From Artocarpus heterophyllus (taxonomy: Eukaryota; Streptophyta; Magnoliopsida; Rosales; Moraceae): a DNA stretch of 64,000 bases. Position 1 is the stretch's first letter. Every line of letters begins with the position of its first letter. Under the pieces are notes generated by a model. That model searched no databases, was not told the origin of the DNA, and saw only the letters and a list, made by a program, of their open reading frames with translations. The DNA lies in the NCBI GenBank assembly GCA_025403435.1, contig CM046333.1, forward strand, positions 30,401,521-30,465,520. The letters run 5' to 3'. The position numbers were made by a program, and so were the translations under genes. Positions 1 to 12,586 of this stretch are shown one piece after another.

Positions 1-1646
1 AGAAGATTGGGCTTTTCTGCCACTTTGGTCGGCGCGTGTGGCCTCCTCTGGTGGAGTTGTGGGTGGCACGGTACACTGTCGGACTTAGCTTCTCGAGATC
101 TTTTCGATGGTGTAGGAGGTGTCGAAAATGGAGGCTGGATTCTTAGACTGAGTTTGAAGAGAGAGAGAGTAGAGAGAGAAAGTAGAGAGAGAGACACTGA
201 TTTGCAATTGGTTGTTTTTTTTTGTCATCTATTTATAGGCCATTTTGTGGTCTATACAGTCTAAACCGTGCAGTACCGGATAGATCAAATTTGATCCATA
301 ACTTTAAATTTCTGTAAACATAATTGTACTTTTAAGAATTGTAATTTATTTGCACTCTAAAGATAATCACATAAATTTCTAATTTTCTTGTTGTATTATT
401 GTGTTAATAAAATATTCATACTAACATAAAAATCATTTTCATAAATTTATCCATACTATATGGATTTTGTGATTTAATTTTGGTATAATAAACTTTGATA
501 CATTTATCTTCAAAACCGATGGTTAACCTTTTTCACAACTATATACATATATATGTATATATGTATATGAATTTTAAGAAAGATATTATGTATTTAAAAC
601 TTTGCTCAATATAATTATTTTATTATTATAATAATAATTATTATTATTTTTATTATTTTACTTTTAAAACTTTAAAATTTATAACATATACTTCTCACTA
701 AAAAATTTCATATTGTAAACTTCAAATTTCATTATGAAAACAATAGTTGTAACTTTGTAGAAGTTTTGTAAATTAAATTGACTATCTAAGTCAATTTAAT
801 TTAAAATTTTAAACTTAGCACAATCTCGTGCTTTATAGATATAACAGGAATTACTTCTCGTAAAGAGCCATTTATGGGTCCACGTCCTAGCAATAAATCA
901 ACATTTGTGGATCTCATCAACGCCCTTTTTCTTCTTTACTATTACTATGACAATTGTTATTATTATTATTGTCTTTACAATAATAATAATAAACTTTACG
1001 TAATTATTAATGTGCACAATAATTAACCATACACTTTCAAAATATTGGAATTCTTGAATTTCCAATGATTCATATAACTTGCTTGAAATTCTTATCTTTA
1101 TGATCTTCTTAAATTTCGAGATCGATTATAGTAAAACATGTCATAAATCTTGCACACTTAAACTTGGTGCTCACCATTTTCTAAATTATGGCATGGAGCT
1201 CATGATCACCATTGATCTGGGTTTCTTTTACTGAACTGATAACATATACGAAATTTTCACATAATCGTAGTAAGTTGAAAATTCCACTTTTTGTCAAGTA
1301 ATCCCAATTTAAACATTCTAATTGAGATTCTTATAACAATCACTTCTTTGGCTCGTACATGAAATCAATAAATCATAAACTTTTAATTTAGCACATTAAA
1401 TAATTATTTTTAATTATTTTAATGTACTATCATAACATTACATTGTTACATGTTTCATAAATAAAGCACATAAATTTGTGCATTCACAACATTATTTATT
1501 TCTAAGGTCTTATGGCTAGTAAAATCTTCAAATTTGCGTGTTAATAAATGCTCAACTTGTACTTTCTCAAGTACTTAGCTTAGTAATGAGAGAAAAATCC
1601 TCAATTAATCATACTTATTAATTTCTGGATTTTTCCGGTCATTACA
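1..1646 (-). repeat. 3' LTR (partial) of the large-LTR element
   Basis: This is the left copy of the LTR, truncated by the window start and collinear with about 9542-11190. It carries the same GA-rich leader (about 157-195 on the plus strand), the same minus-strand TATA element and the same terminal GGTCATTACA at 1637-1646. Differences from the right copy are scattered, which suggests the insertion is not very recent. A full alignment would be needed for a date. Confidence 0.85.
229..237 (-). promoter_or_regulatory. TATA box of the large-LTR retrotransposon (3' LTR copy)
   Basis: The minus strand reads TATAAATAG, the counterpart of the TATA element in the right LTR. It is followed by the complement of a GAGAGA-rich stretch at about 157-195. 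Confidence 0.55.
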
Positions 1647-4600
1647 ATCAGCCCACCTTATAAAATTTTCGTCCTCGAAAATTGGCTTCGTATTCTTTCT
1701 TTCTTTCGGCAACCTTTGCCCCAAAATCTTGACATGGAAGTTTGTCCTTACTTTCTTGAAGCTATTCTTTCTCTTGTTTCAAGACTTGTACTTATCCTAT
1801 TTCGCATCTTAGGTTGCGTATTTGCCTCTAGATCATGATCTGGTACTAGAGTCTGGCCAGGAAATTTATCTTTTTATTGCTTAATCTATAGGTCTTTATC
1901 ACGTAGTCATCTCTGACTAGTGATAATGACTGTCTAAAACATGTTCATCTACTTGTTTTAAAACTTCTAAGGGTTCATAACATTTACGCTTGTCCTTTCA
2001 TATCTCTCTTGAACTTGTCTTGCCTCTCCTCGAGGTGCGAGAAAAAGGAAATTCGTTCCCATTTTTCATATTCGTAGGTTTTCTCTTGGTTTTTGCTCAC
2101 ATGACCTTTATGTTGGTCATGGAAAATTTTTAAGTTACACTTGATTATCTAAATCACTCTCACGATTTCTAATCGAAATTAGCATATCTTATGATAATTT
2201 TCTTCTTGTTTCTTAAAGGCAAATTGGAGATTTTATCTTTCTCCCAATGGAAAATCTCATGGTGATACTATATAATGGGGGGCATTATATCCCCAAACAT
2301 ATGGAGATCGTACCATATAGTCTCTTTGGGCAGGCTTATTCTACACATTTTAGCATACTATCACGATATATCGAGGTAATAGATTCTCATAGTGTATGAA
2401 ATCATACTATAGATTCCCTTTACTTATACTTACCCTAGAATCTAGGACATGCTACTACAGCATATCATAAGAACTTAGGTAGTGTTATGGTTTTCACGGC
2501 CCATTTATGGGTAAGAAATCATTTTCGGTCTAAATCTTATGCTACTGTATGGGGTATGCTCTTCCAAAGGAGTAAAACTATATTATCTCCTTTAACCTAT
2601 AAAAAGGTTCATTAGAGTCTAGTATACGTTCTACCCACCTTAGGATTGAAATTCTATTCTTTTGAGCACCTATTTTCATAGAAAAACGTATCATTCTAGC
2701 CTTAACTGTCTCATCTTGTTCAATGGCATAATCATATGTGTGTCATCTTACTGTATTTTAAAATCTGTAAAGCTTATCTCTTATTCGGGGTTCTAATCAA
2801 CCTTGTTTTTGCTGTTGAAACATTCATGATGTATCTTAACTTTCTCTACATGTGAATTTCGTGTCTATAGTTGACTATACGCTCCTTCTTTTTAGGCCAC
2901 TTTAGTGTCCTATATCATTCTAATGCTTCCTTACTGTTTCTATGAAAGTCTCTGTATGTGTGTATATATATATTATTTATAACTTTCTAAAATACGACAG
3001 TCATTTTTGTTTTAATAAAATTCATTTTTTTCTCAACAAAACATTTCACAAACTTCTATTTACTTATTGAAAATAGTAGTAATAATATGTTAAACACATT
3101 TGTTTTTTTTTTTTGACAATTTAAATCAAATTTTAAACTTGACAAAATTTTGTGCTTCATGAGTAAGGACCCAAACATGTTTATAATAAAAGAAAAAGCT
3201 GTTTATGGGTCCTATTTAATCCATAGGTATTTTTAGTATAATATTGATGTCAAGCTGTCAGAACCTTTTACTTAACATGGATGGTCCCTATCTTGGAACT
3301 TACTTCTTCCTCAAGGATTTGACCATTACATTCTTTAACTTGATTGGTTCATGACAACAAGAGACTTCATATTATACTCATGAAAGTTTTAAAAATGGCT
3401 TATAGTAAGTGTATTCATTGGAAAAACGTAAGTTGTAATTTTACATCAAATTAACAAAAAACATCCTTTTAAAATATACTACGTTCATGTGATGTAATAA
3501 AGGGTATACTTATAGGTCATTAGTTTTGATGGCTACAATATTTTATCAGAAAGAAATCTATCAATTTTTTTTTTTAATGTTCATCTATCTTTTAGATGAA
3601 TAATTTGGGCTAGACACCTATTCTTATGACCTTACTCGAGGTATGTGTCTTACTGTATCATAATAATTATGGCAAATCCTATCGGTTCTATCGCCATTGG
3701 AAGGGCGACAAGCCTTACTTGTCTATTGTGTAATTCCTAATGTTGAGACGTGCCTATAAAACTATCCTCAGATGCGCAACTTTACTTGGTAGACACTATA
3801 TGTGTCATCCACCCCGCATACTATCTCTAATCTTAATATTAGTGCACCTTTCTATTTGGCGTCAGGAGGGGTGTATAAATGGCCCTTAAACCGTCGCTAC
3901 GTCCCAAGCCTCGACATCGTACTCTTAAACTTACTAATCATATTGTCTAGACATCATGAGTTCTCTAATTCTTACTATTTATACTCTTATCAATGAGGTC
4001 TCATCGATGTTCTCAAAGGAGACTACTCCGTCATGTCTATCGTTTCCTGAGGGACTTGCTACAACTTCGTAGTCTCAACTTTGGAGGTCTTTTGCTAAGA
4101 GTCCCGAAAAATTTTGCTATTAGGTTGACATCATGGTTGGGCTTATTTTATGTGCTAAGCACACTTATATATATATATTGACGGAAATAACGTAGGATTA
4201 CTCCGACCATTGGCTACATAACTAAGTTTTTCTTATAAGGTTGAGTGATACTCTCATTAGTATGCTCTACCACCAATTCTAGAGGATTTCTCCTCAATAT
4301 GGCACGTCTTAGCTAGTCAATGGGTTTTTTATTATCCCTATGCCTGTATTCCGTAGCATCTGTTTCTAGTGAAGGTTCGGTGTTTGACTCTAGGGTCTTT
4401 GACCTTGCTTATTCTAAGAATCTTGTCTTATCTAAGGACTTCGTTAACCAGAGGGAGACCACTTTTGCTTGAGATGATCTTCTTAGCTTAGTAACCTAGA
4501 TTTGTAAGCTTACTGCTCCAGCTAAGAATCTTATATTTGCTATCTTAAGCAGACATCTCTGTCTATTTGTCTTAAATTGGTTCGCTACCTGTTGATGACA

Positions 4601-6820
4601 AAGGGTCATTTAATGACATAGTAGACTGTGTTCTTGAAAGAACACATCTACCTGCTTATCTTAAACTGGGCTGTCTAGCTATTGATGACTAGATGTCATC
4701 GAGTCATATGATGAACTGTATTCTTTTGTTTAGAAATTCCTATTGGTTTCCCTTTGTTATGGTTACTCTATTGGAGTTTTGTAGCTCTATTATAGGGGTT
4801 CAGATTTTGAACCATCCTGTAGTCTTTTCCTCTCTTTTTTCTTAACCCAGTATATTAATGACTGTATATTGTCATTCTTATTCTCTTCTAATATCCTTGG
4901 GATATTACTTGTATCTTTTGGGTATGTGGAAGCAACTTTGCTTCATCAATCTCTTCTTATCGTGATCTTAACTTCTTATAGGATGGTGTTCGACCGATCC
5001 GTATAACTTATTTATTGTTCATTCTTTTTTTTTTCAATATATATGCATATATATATATATATATATTATTTGTGGGTTGGGGAGGAAATTGTCTCATCTT
5101 GAGATCACTATTGTGGGGTGTGTTTGGTCAGATACTAGTTTAGAAGTAACCACCCATAGACAGTCTGTGACCACTGGGAAGTTCTTCTCTTATACCTTGA
5201 ACTTCTACTTATATCCAATTTCTTATAAGGATCTGTATATTTATCCTTACAGAAACAATGATTCTATAGAATCTATTATTTTATCGTAATCTAAGAGGTT
5301 AAGTACTCAATGGGTTCCTTATGGGCTTATTCATGCATATTTATTATGCATTTCATGGTACTTATAAGTTATATCATGTTCATAACCCAAATAACAAACA
5401 TGAATCATAACTTTCATACACGTATCATACATACACATCATATTCACAAACATATCATACATATACATGTCATTCATATCATACTTTTACATGCCATGCT
5501 TTCATATTTTATTTATACTCATGTCATGCATATTCTTATCATACATATGCATAACGTTCATACTTTTATATCATGAAGTTGCTATACATTTCTCTTTTGT
5601 TAGCAACTATTTCATATCATATCCATGAGTCATAATTCATACAACAATCATAGTTTGTAACATTCATACATATGTCAATCATACTTTCATATCATGAAAT
5701 TGCTAAACCCTTTCTTTGTTAGCAATCTTTGCATATCATAGACCGTTGTTGAGATCGAGAATCGACTCGCCTCTAGTGGGTTACATAACATGAAGTTCTT
5801 ATTGTCAAAAACTTCTATTGTTCACACATAAATCTTATTTGTATACTATACGTATACTTGCTCAATTATGTGGCGTGTCTCACTACTAGCCCCGTAGTGG
5901 TACTATGCTTATTTATTCTTTTATATCATCTCTGAATCGGATATCGATGTCCTCGTTAATGGTCCAAGTTGGGATATTCTTTCTGTCTAAGTACTCATTT
6001 GTGCTTCCAAGAAACTTCTTGACATCCTTGCCTTTGGTGGTAATTCTTTGAGGAAGGCTGCGTTCTTACGTCCCTTGCATGTCCCATTTGTAACTTCCTT
6101 TATTCTCGTGGCAAAGTGTAGAGTATTGTCTATCCACCAGTGGAATTGGCTTTTATGAAGATCTACTTGTATGCTGCATGAGGAGCGGCTTTGGCCATGG
6201 GTTAATAATTAAGCTGTGAAGAACTTGCGGCTTCTTTTCTTTTCTGAGGCGTAACCACCTTGATCGTAGCTCCATATTTAATATAGTGGAATGATAGATA
6301 AATTACAAATAAAAAGCAAGTCTTGAGAAAGAGAGGAAAGAAGTTTAGAAAATGTTCGTTTTGTTATTATTTAAATTTATTATTATTTTTTTTGTAATAT
6401 AATAATTGAAAACGTTACATTAAAATTAGTGAGATTTATTAATCATTTTTGAAATCCAGAGAAGATTTCGTGGAACCTTTACATCCTCTGTCGACTCATC
6501 AATCTATCTCTTCCGTGGTTGTAACTTCAAATATTCTTACTTAAATTTGTACTCTGAGTGGCGATCATCTCGAAGTGTTGATTCTAGCATTCACGTGATT
6601 CTAGAAGTTGTCCTGCTTGCTTAGGAAGTTGGACCAAGAGAGGACATCTAAAATCGTGCTTGCATGTTGATAACTTAAATTTTCGTTACATGAAAAATCG
6701 GCACATATTATTAATTGTAACTTATCTTAACATTTGATTAACATAACTTACTTGGACTGAGGCGAAGCAGACGTGTGACGATGTGAAGCAGGATGGCAGG
6801 ATACCGGCTCTTATACCAAC
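1647..6820 (-). other. Internal region of the large-LTR element, no recognisable gag-pol
   Basis: The 5.17 kb between the LTRs has frequent stops in all frames. I could not find zinc-knuckle, protease, reverse transcriptase, RNase H or integrase motifs on either strand. It ends on the minus strand with the conserved pre-LTR segment at 1647-1685. Near 5390-5710 there is a degenerate ATCATA/CATAC-type minisatellite whose complement recurs at about 33060-33410. The stretch near the primer site (about 5280-6820) is clearly related, inverted, to 32011-33550. Conservation of non-coding internal DNA between copies is what marks LARD-type families. Confidence 0.65.
6807..6819 (-). other. Primer binding site, tRNA-Met type
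   Basis: The minus strand reads TTGGTATAAGAGC directly after the LTR end. It differs at one position from the usual plant TTGGTATCAGAGC (initiator tRNA-Met). It fixes the transcription direction and the 5' LTR boundary of the element. Confidence 0.75.
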
Positions 6821-9800
6821 TGTGATGACCCACCCTACGTAGCTGTCACTTAACTTAAACATGTCCATGAACTTAAATATACTTACGAATAAAGTACAAA
6901 AATTTGCGGAATAATTTTTTTTAAAAATGGATTCTTGTTGTTGAATCCCTAAACATAATGCCTTAGAGGAAATAATAATTGTTTCCCCAAAACTTAGTAA
7001 CAAATGAATTCTTGGTAATAAGGAAATATTAATATAGAACCTTAAACGATATAATAATCATTATGTTTTAACATAATCATAATTTCTAAAAGCTCATGAT
7101 CCTTCACATAACTCATAACGTTAATTTCTTGAAACATAACCATAGTAATTTTCTTGAGCTTTTCTTTTTAAATATAAGAATGATTATTTAGCAAGTATTA
7201 CTTTAAAGACATTTCTCAATTTAAATAAAACTATTTTCAAGATAATTTTAAATTAAATATTAAAATAAAATCCCATTTAAATGCTCTCTAAAACTTTCTT
7301 AGAAATTATTATATATTTTTGCTTATAATTTTAACGTCTTAAAAATATCATATTATTTTCTTAAAGTAAACCTTCTTAACTAAACAAAACATAATTTCTT
7401 ATAACTCAACTTTTAAGTTTAAGATACTAATTTCTTAAAGCTTTTCTTTTAAACTTTCATAATGATTTCATAAAATTCATTTCTTAACTTAGTGTAAAAC
7501 TTCAATAATCCTTTGTAATTCTAAATGAACTTATAAATTTTTTTCTTACAAATTTCATGCATTTGTTGCATTATCTATTGCAACATTTTTAAACTTTAAA
7601 ATCCTCTAGACCAAGGTTGCGTAATCACAAGCTCGGCTTTTAAAACATAATTACATAAATTATTTACTTATTCATATGCACATAATTTTCTTAAAGTGTA
7701 AGCATACAAAATTTTGTAAAATAAAACATGCTTAAATTCGTAAAATAATAATGCAAAAATATTACATTGCGTGAGCGATATCCATTCCCATCTTCACCAT
7801 TCGTCCGTCGCTCACCACTGCCCATCAAGTGCCGCTGACAGGTTTTCCTTACCTACCGCATGAACATACTTAAATTAGCTTTCACTCAGCAAGTAGGAAA
7901 TTAGTCTCGCAAAACATGATTAAAAATCATTTTTAATAAAAATATGCATGAGCATTTTATGCTTGCTTATCAACTTGATTTATGCTTAATTATTTTAGCT
8001 ATAACTTATCTTCTTACTTTGGGCCCTAGTGATCGTACCGGTTGCGCGGGAGTCTTGGAAAGTTAGGGTTCGTGAGGTCCCAACGACACCAAGATCATTC
8101 ATTACTTTAACATGGAGCCTCCTTGTGGGTCGGGAGATTGGTACGACACCCTTAACTTGTCTTATTGTGTGTATGCAGTATGACTTATCACTACATGACA
8201 TCACAATTTCGTAATTCATGAATCGTAAATCATAATCATACATGAATCGTAAATCATTATCATACTTGACTTGTAGGTGATTAAACAATGTAATTTATAT
8301 ATTGCATACATCACACATTAATCATATCATCAACATCATAGCATTTCACATCATGTCATGACATAACATATCACATCATAGCATATAACAGTGTAATAAA
8401 TCACTGATCATGCATTTTCATAAATTTTATGAAAATATTTAAAATTAATTTATTTTTAAAACTATTCATACTGTAGGCGAGATTCCTACTTACCTGGACT
8501 CTGAGCTGAGCGAGTCCAGTTGCATCTCGTTGTATCCACAGTCTGTGCAGCATCCTCAGCAGTGCGCCTCGAGTGGTTGTGGATGGCTATAAAGGCTCCA
8601 TAGAGATTTATTATTGCTAAAAACATCATTTCGGACTCCGTTACTACAATCTGAGTCGTCTCAATCTGCGTGCAATTGGTACCAGATGATTTTCATCGGA
8701 GTGGAATTAGCTTGAATGGAGATCACCATCGCATTCAGAGCGTCGAAATGAGTCGGGAGGCTATCTCGGATCATCGATCGGAGGTCCGGATCACAAAAAC
8801 CCAAAGTGGCCGTTGATTGGCCGTTGACCGCCACCGTTGGGCTTCGTTGGTGGCTGGGCTCGAGCCTACCCTCCCTAATTTGACCCTTTTGAGTCTAATG
8901 GCGGTGTCAATTTTATCCAATTTGGCCTCTAACCATGCAGATTGGGGCTTAAAGTTGGCGGCAAGAGTGGAGACTTCGATCTCCTATCTCAGGCGGATCT
9001 ACCGTGAAATCGAGTTGGGGGTTTCATTCCCTATAGCTCTTTGAACATTTCCCCTCTAATGGTGGGGCTCGACATGGCATGGAATGGTAGCACCACCTCC
9101 TCACGGTGGCGTTAGGCGGTGGGTCATGGATCTCCGGCGATTGACGGTCGTTTTGTGAAATTGAGGAGTTGATTTTCCTCCTCTTAACCCTCTGAACGTG
9201 ACTGCCTCTCCAATTTGACCCAACGGCGGCGGAATGGCCAAAATCACGTTCTCACGGCGGTGACGAGGAATTCTGGCGACGGGTGAGGTTTTCCAACAAT
9301 TGATTGGGGCATTTTGCTCCCCGACACCCTCTAATTCTTTTGGTCCGGGCGGTGTCAATCAACAACGTCGTTGACAGCAAGATCGTAGGGTGGCACGACG
9401 GTAGGAATGGGGCAGCTCCGCCATTTTGCTACAGCTAAAATTGAGCTGGGTGATTGGTGTCTTCTTGTTCCTCTCATCAATCTAAGTTCGTGGACACCAA
9501 GATCACGTCGATTGGTGGTCAAACGGCGAAGAAATCACATCGGGAAGATTGGGCTTTTTCGCCACTTTGGCCGACGCGTGTGGCCTCCTCCGGCGGAGTT
9601 GTGGGTGGCATGGCACACCATCGGACTTAGCTTCTCAAGATCTTTCCGATGGTGTAGGAGGTGTCGAAAATGGAGGCTAGATTCTTGGACTGAGTTTGAG
9701 GAGAGAGAAAGTAGAGAGAGAGAGACTGATTTGTAATTGGTTGATTTTTTTTTGGTCATGTATTTATAGACCATTTTGTGGTCTATACAGTCTAAACCGT

Positions 9801-11190
9801 GCAGTACCGGGTAGATCAAATTTGATCCATAACTTTAAATTTCTGTAAACATAATTGTACTTTTAAAAACTGTAATTTATTTGCACTCTAAAGATAATCA
9901 CATAAATTTCTAATTTTCTTGTTGTATTATTGTGTTACTAAAATATTCATACTGACATAAAAATCATTTTCATAAATTTATCCATACTATATGGATTTTG
10001 TAATTTAATTTTGGTACAATAAGCTTTGATACATTTATCTTCAAAATCGATGATTAACTTTTTTCACAACTATATGTATATATTTGTATATATGTATATG
10101 AATTTTAAGAAAGATATTATGTATTTAAAACTTTGCTCAATATAATTATTTTATTATTATAATAATTAGTATTAATTATTATTTTTATTTTTATTATTTT
10201 ACTTTTAAAACTTTAAAATTTATAACATATACTTCTCACTAAAAATTTTCATATTGTAAACTTCAAATTTCATTATGAAAACAATAATTGTAATTTTGTA
10301 AAAGTTTTGTAAATTAAATTGACTATCTAAGTCAATTTAATTTAAAATTTCATACTTAGCACAATCTCGTGCTTTATGGATATAACAGGAATTACTTCTC
10401 GTAAAGAGCCATTTATGGGTCCACGTCCTAGCAATAAATCAACATTTGTGGACCCCATCAACGCCCTTTTTCTTCTTTACGATTACTATTACAATTGTTA
10501 TTATTATTATTATTGTCTTTACAATAATAATAATAAACTTTACGTAATTATTAATGTGTAAAATAATTAACCATACACATTCAAAATATTAGAATTCTTG
10601 AATTTCCAATTATTCATATAACTTGTCTGAAATTCTTATCTTTATCATCTTCTTAAATTTCGAGATCGATTATAGTAAAACATGTCATAAATCTTGCACA
10701 CTTAAACTTGGTGCTCACCATTTTTTAAATTATGGCATGGAGCTCATGATCACCATTGATCTGGGTTTCTTTTACTGAACTGATAACATATAGGAAATTT
10801 CCACATAATCTTATTAAGTTGAAAATTTCACTTTTTGTCAAGTAATCCCAATTGAAACATTCTAATTGAGATTCTTATAACAATCACTTCTTTGGCTCGT
10901 ACATGAAATCAATAAATTATAAACTTTTAATTTAGCATATTGAATAATTATTTTTAATTATTTGAATGTACTATCATAACATTACATTTTTACATGTTTC
11001 ATAAATAAAGCACATAAATGTGTGCATTCATAACATTATTTATTTCTAAGGTCTTATGGCTAGTAAAACCTTCAAATATGCGTGTTAATAAATGCTTAAC
11101 TTGTACTTTCTCAAGTACTTAGCTTAGTAATGATGGAAAAATCCTCAATTAATCATACTTATTAATTTCTAGATTTTTTCGGTCATTACA
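6821..11190 (-). repeat. 5' LTR of the large-LTR element, 4,370 bp
   Basis: On the plus strand it starts TGTGATGACC and ends GGTCATTACA, so its ends form a 10-bp near-perfect inverted repeat. The left edge abuts the primer binding site and the right edge abuts interrupted Copia coding sequence. Base composition is uneven: 8480-9740 is much more GC-rich than the AT-rich arms. On the element's own strand the U3 region runs from 11190 to about 9760. A TATA element and a CT-rich leader follow, leaving an unusually long R-U5 of nearly 3 kb. Short open frames in the GC-rich part (for example 8817-9044 and 9407-9736) resemble no protein I recognise. Confidence 0.82.
9760..9768 (-). promoter_or_regulatory. 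TATA box of the large-LTR retrotransposon (5' LTR)
   Basis: The minus strand reads TATAAATAC here, followed downstream (lower coordinates) by a CT-rich leader, the complement of the GAGAGA stretch near 9701-9725. The spacing and the pyrimidine-rich leader are typical of a plant RNA polymerase II core promoter. Orientation agrees with the primer binding site. Confidence 0.6.
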
Positions 11191-12011
11191 AGGCCTATAT
11201 TAACAAAGTTTTGGAGAGATTTTGGATGAAAAATTGTTCACCAAGTATAGCTCTCATTGTGAAGGGTGACAGATTCAATTTGAATCAGTGCCCGAAAAAT
11301 GACCTTGAAAGAGAACAAATGTGCAACATTCCATATGCTTCAGCTGTTGGAAGCCTTATGTATACTCAGGTTTGCACAAGACCTAACATTGCATTCGCTG
11401 TAGGAATGTTGGGTAGATATCAGACTAATCCAGGATTAAACCACTAGAAGGTTGCAAAGAAGGTGATGAGGTACCTGCAAGGGACCAAAGACTGCATGCT
11501 TATGTACAGACTGACTGACAACTTAGAGGTCATTGGCTACTCTGACTCTAACTCTGACTTCGTTGGCTGCATTGATTCATAGAAATCAACTTCCGGATAC
11601 ATTTTCATGCTAGCTGGTGGAGCTATTTCATGGAGGAGTGCTAAGCAAACTCTAACTACTACTTCCACTATGGAGGCTGAGTTCGTATCTTGTTTTGAGA
11701 CTACCTCACATTGTGTATGGATCAAGAGTTTCATTTCTAGGCTTAGGATTGTGGATTCTATCTCTAGGCCATTGAGGATATTCTGTGACAATTCAGCTGC
11801 TGTTTTTATGGCTAGAAACAACAAAAGCGATAGTCGAAGAAAACACATCGACATTAAGTATTTAGCCATAAGAGAGCGTGTTAAGGATAAAGCAGTAGTC
11901 ATTGAACACATAAACACTGAATTGATGATTGTCGATCCCTTGACTAAAGGCATGCCACCAGTAAAATTTAGGCATCATGTGGACAGAATGAGACTTGGTT
12001 CCCTCATGTAA
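11191..12011 (+). pseudogene. Copia pol, 3' part: end of reverse transcriptase and RNase H
   Basis: The frame resumes at 11191 after the large-LTR insertion, with the end of the RT domain (AYINKVLERFWMKNCSP, then PYASAVGSLMY and TRPNIAFAVGMLGRYQ). RNase H follows, with STMEAEFVS, the FCDNSAAV motif, the [12 protein letters not shown] helix and the DPLTKGMPP end, typical of TNT1/Tork-like plant Copia elements. Two in-frame TAG codons interrupt it, at 11445-11447 (replacing the Trp of the usual NHWK) and at 11580-11582 (before KSTSGYI). The gag, protease, integrase and most of the RT lie left of the window, on the far side of the inserted large-LTR element. The product is therefore not functional. 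Confidence 0.9.
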
Positions 12012-12269
12012 TTTGTTGTACATTGTTGTGAAACTCTATATTAATGATATTTTCTTATTTCATCTTCAGTTAAGTGCACAACTTTATTTCTGAGAAATAT
12101 TGATAAGGTTTGGACCTAGAATAAACATAGGGTTTATTCATAAAGATAAGAGAGAAAATCTAAGAAACAAGATATATTGTGATACATGAAAGATAATACT
12201 CGTTATTTAGAGGACCTGTCACCATGATTCATGTGTTTTGTTTCTTATTATAGCAGTTGATGTAATATG

Positions 12270-12286
12270 TGGGCCAAGTGGGAGAA
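12270..12286 (+). other. Polypurine tract of the Copia element
   Basis: GGGCCAAGTGGGAGAA lies immediately before TGTTAA. This is the common plus-strand primer of plant Copia elements and marks the start of the 3' LTR. Confidence 0.7.
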
Positions 12287-12586
12287 TGTTAAAATTCATT
12301 TTGGCCGTCTCAATTTTGGCCCACGTGTTTTGTTTATGCAGAAACATACAAAAACCAACTTCAATTGCCTCTCACGTGTAACGGTTAATACCAACCGTTA
12401 CAACCATGTGATGGTCATAGTTATAAAAGGTTTGGGTCCCTGAGCACACAATTGATAGAAATAAAATTACACACCATCTTCAGACAATTGTGAGTGCCCA
12501 GAAAATACAAAGAGGTAATAATTATGATTCCCTTGCTTCCGCTTTATGTATTCAAATTGTTGAGAAAGTTGCAATTTTATTTAACA
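12287..12586 (+). repeat. 3' LTR of the Copia element (end tentative)
   Basis: It begins TGTTAA directly after the polypurine tract. The first downstream sequence that mirrors it is TTAACA at 12581-12586, giving a 300-bp LTR, a normal size for this lineage. A TATAAAAG element is at 12422-12429. The right boundary is inferred from the matching ends because the partner LTR is outside the window. Confidence 0.55.
12422..12429 (+). promoter_or_regulatory. TATA box in the Copia 3' LTR
   Basis: TATAAAAG lies 136 bp into the LTR, in the element's direction, as expected for the U3 promoter. Confidence 0.45.

Larger units (their letters stand above)
1..11190 (-). mobile_element. Large-LTR, apparently non-autonomous Gypsy-like (LARD-like) retrotransposon, left end cut by the window
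   Basis: Positions 1-1646 and about 9542-11190 are the same sequence in the same orientation, with scattered substitutions and small indels. Both end in GGTCATTACA. The sequence after the left copy (1647-1685), read on the minus strand, resembles the gag-pol end/polypurine stretch of plant chromoviruses (TTCGAGGACGAAAA... AAGGTGGGCTGAT) directly before TGTAATGACC. At the other end a tRNA-Met-like primer binding site lies on the minus strand at 6807-6819, next to the LTR edge at 6821. The element therefore reads right to left: 5' LTR 6821-11190, internal 1647-6820, 3' LTR at the left. Long LTRs around a non-coding internal region match the LARD class. Assigning it to the Gypsy superfamily is inference from the LTR ends and primer site. 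The right flank interrupts a Copia reading frame, so this insertion is younger than that Copia element. Its left target-site copy is outside the window. Confidence 0.8.

Noticed and set aside
5310..5576. His/Ile-rich 88-codon frame as a metal-binding peptide
   Set aside because: It translates the CATACA/ATCATAC minisatellite inside the large-LTR element; the pattern follows from the DNA repeat.
8817..9736. Open frames (8817-9044, 9101-9358 minus, 9407-9736, 9535-9819 minus) in the GC-rich part of the large LTR as genes
   Set aside because: They overlap on both strands, match no family, are broken in the parallel LTR copy where it can be compared, and follow simply from higher GC content.
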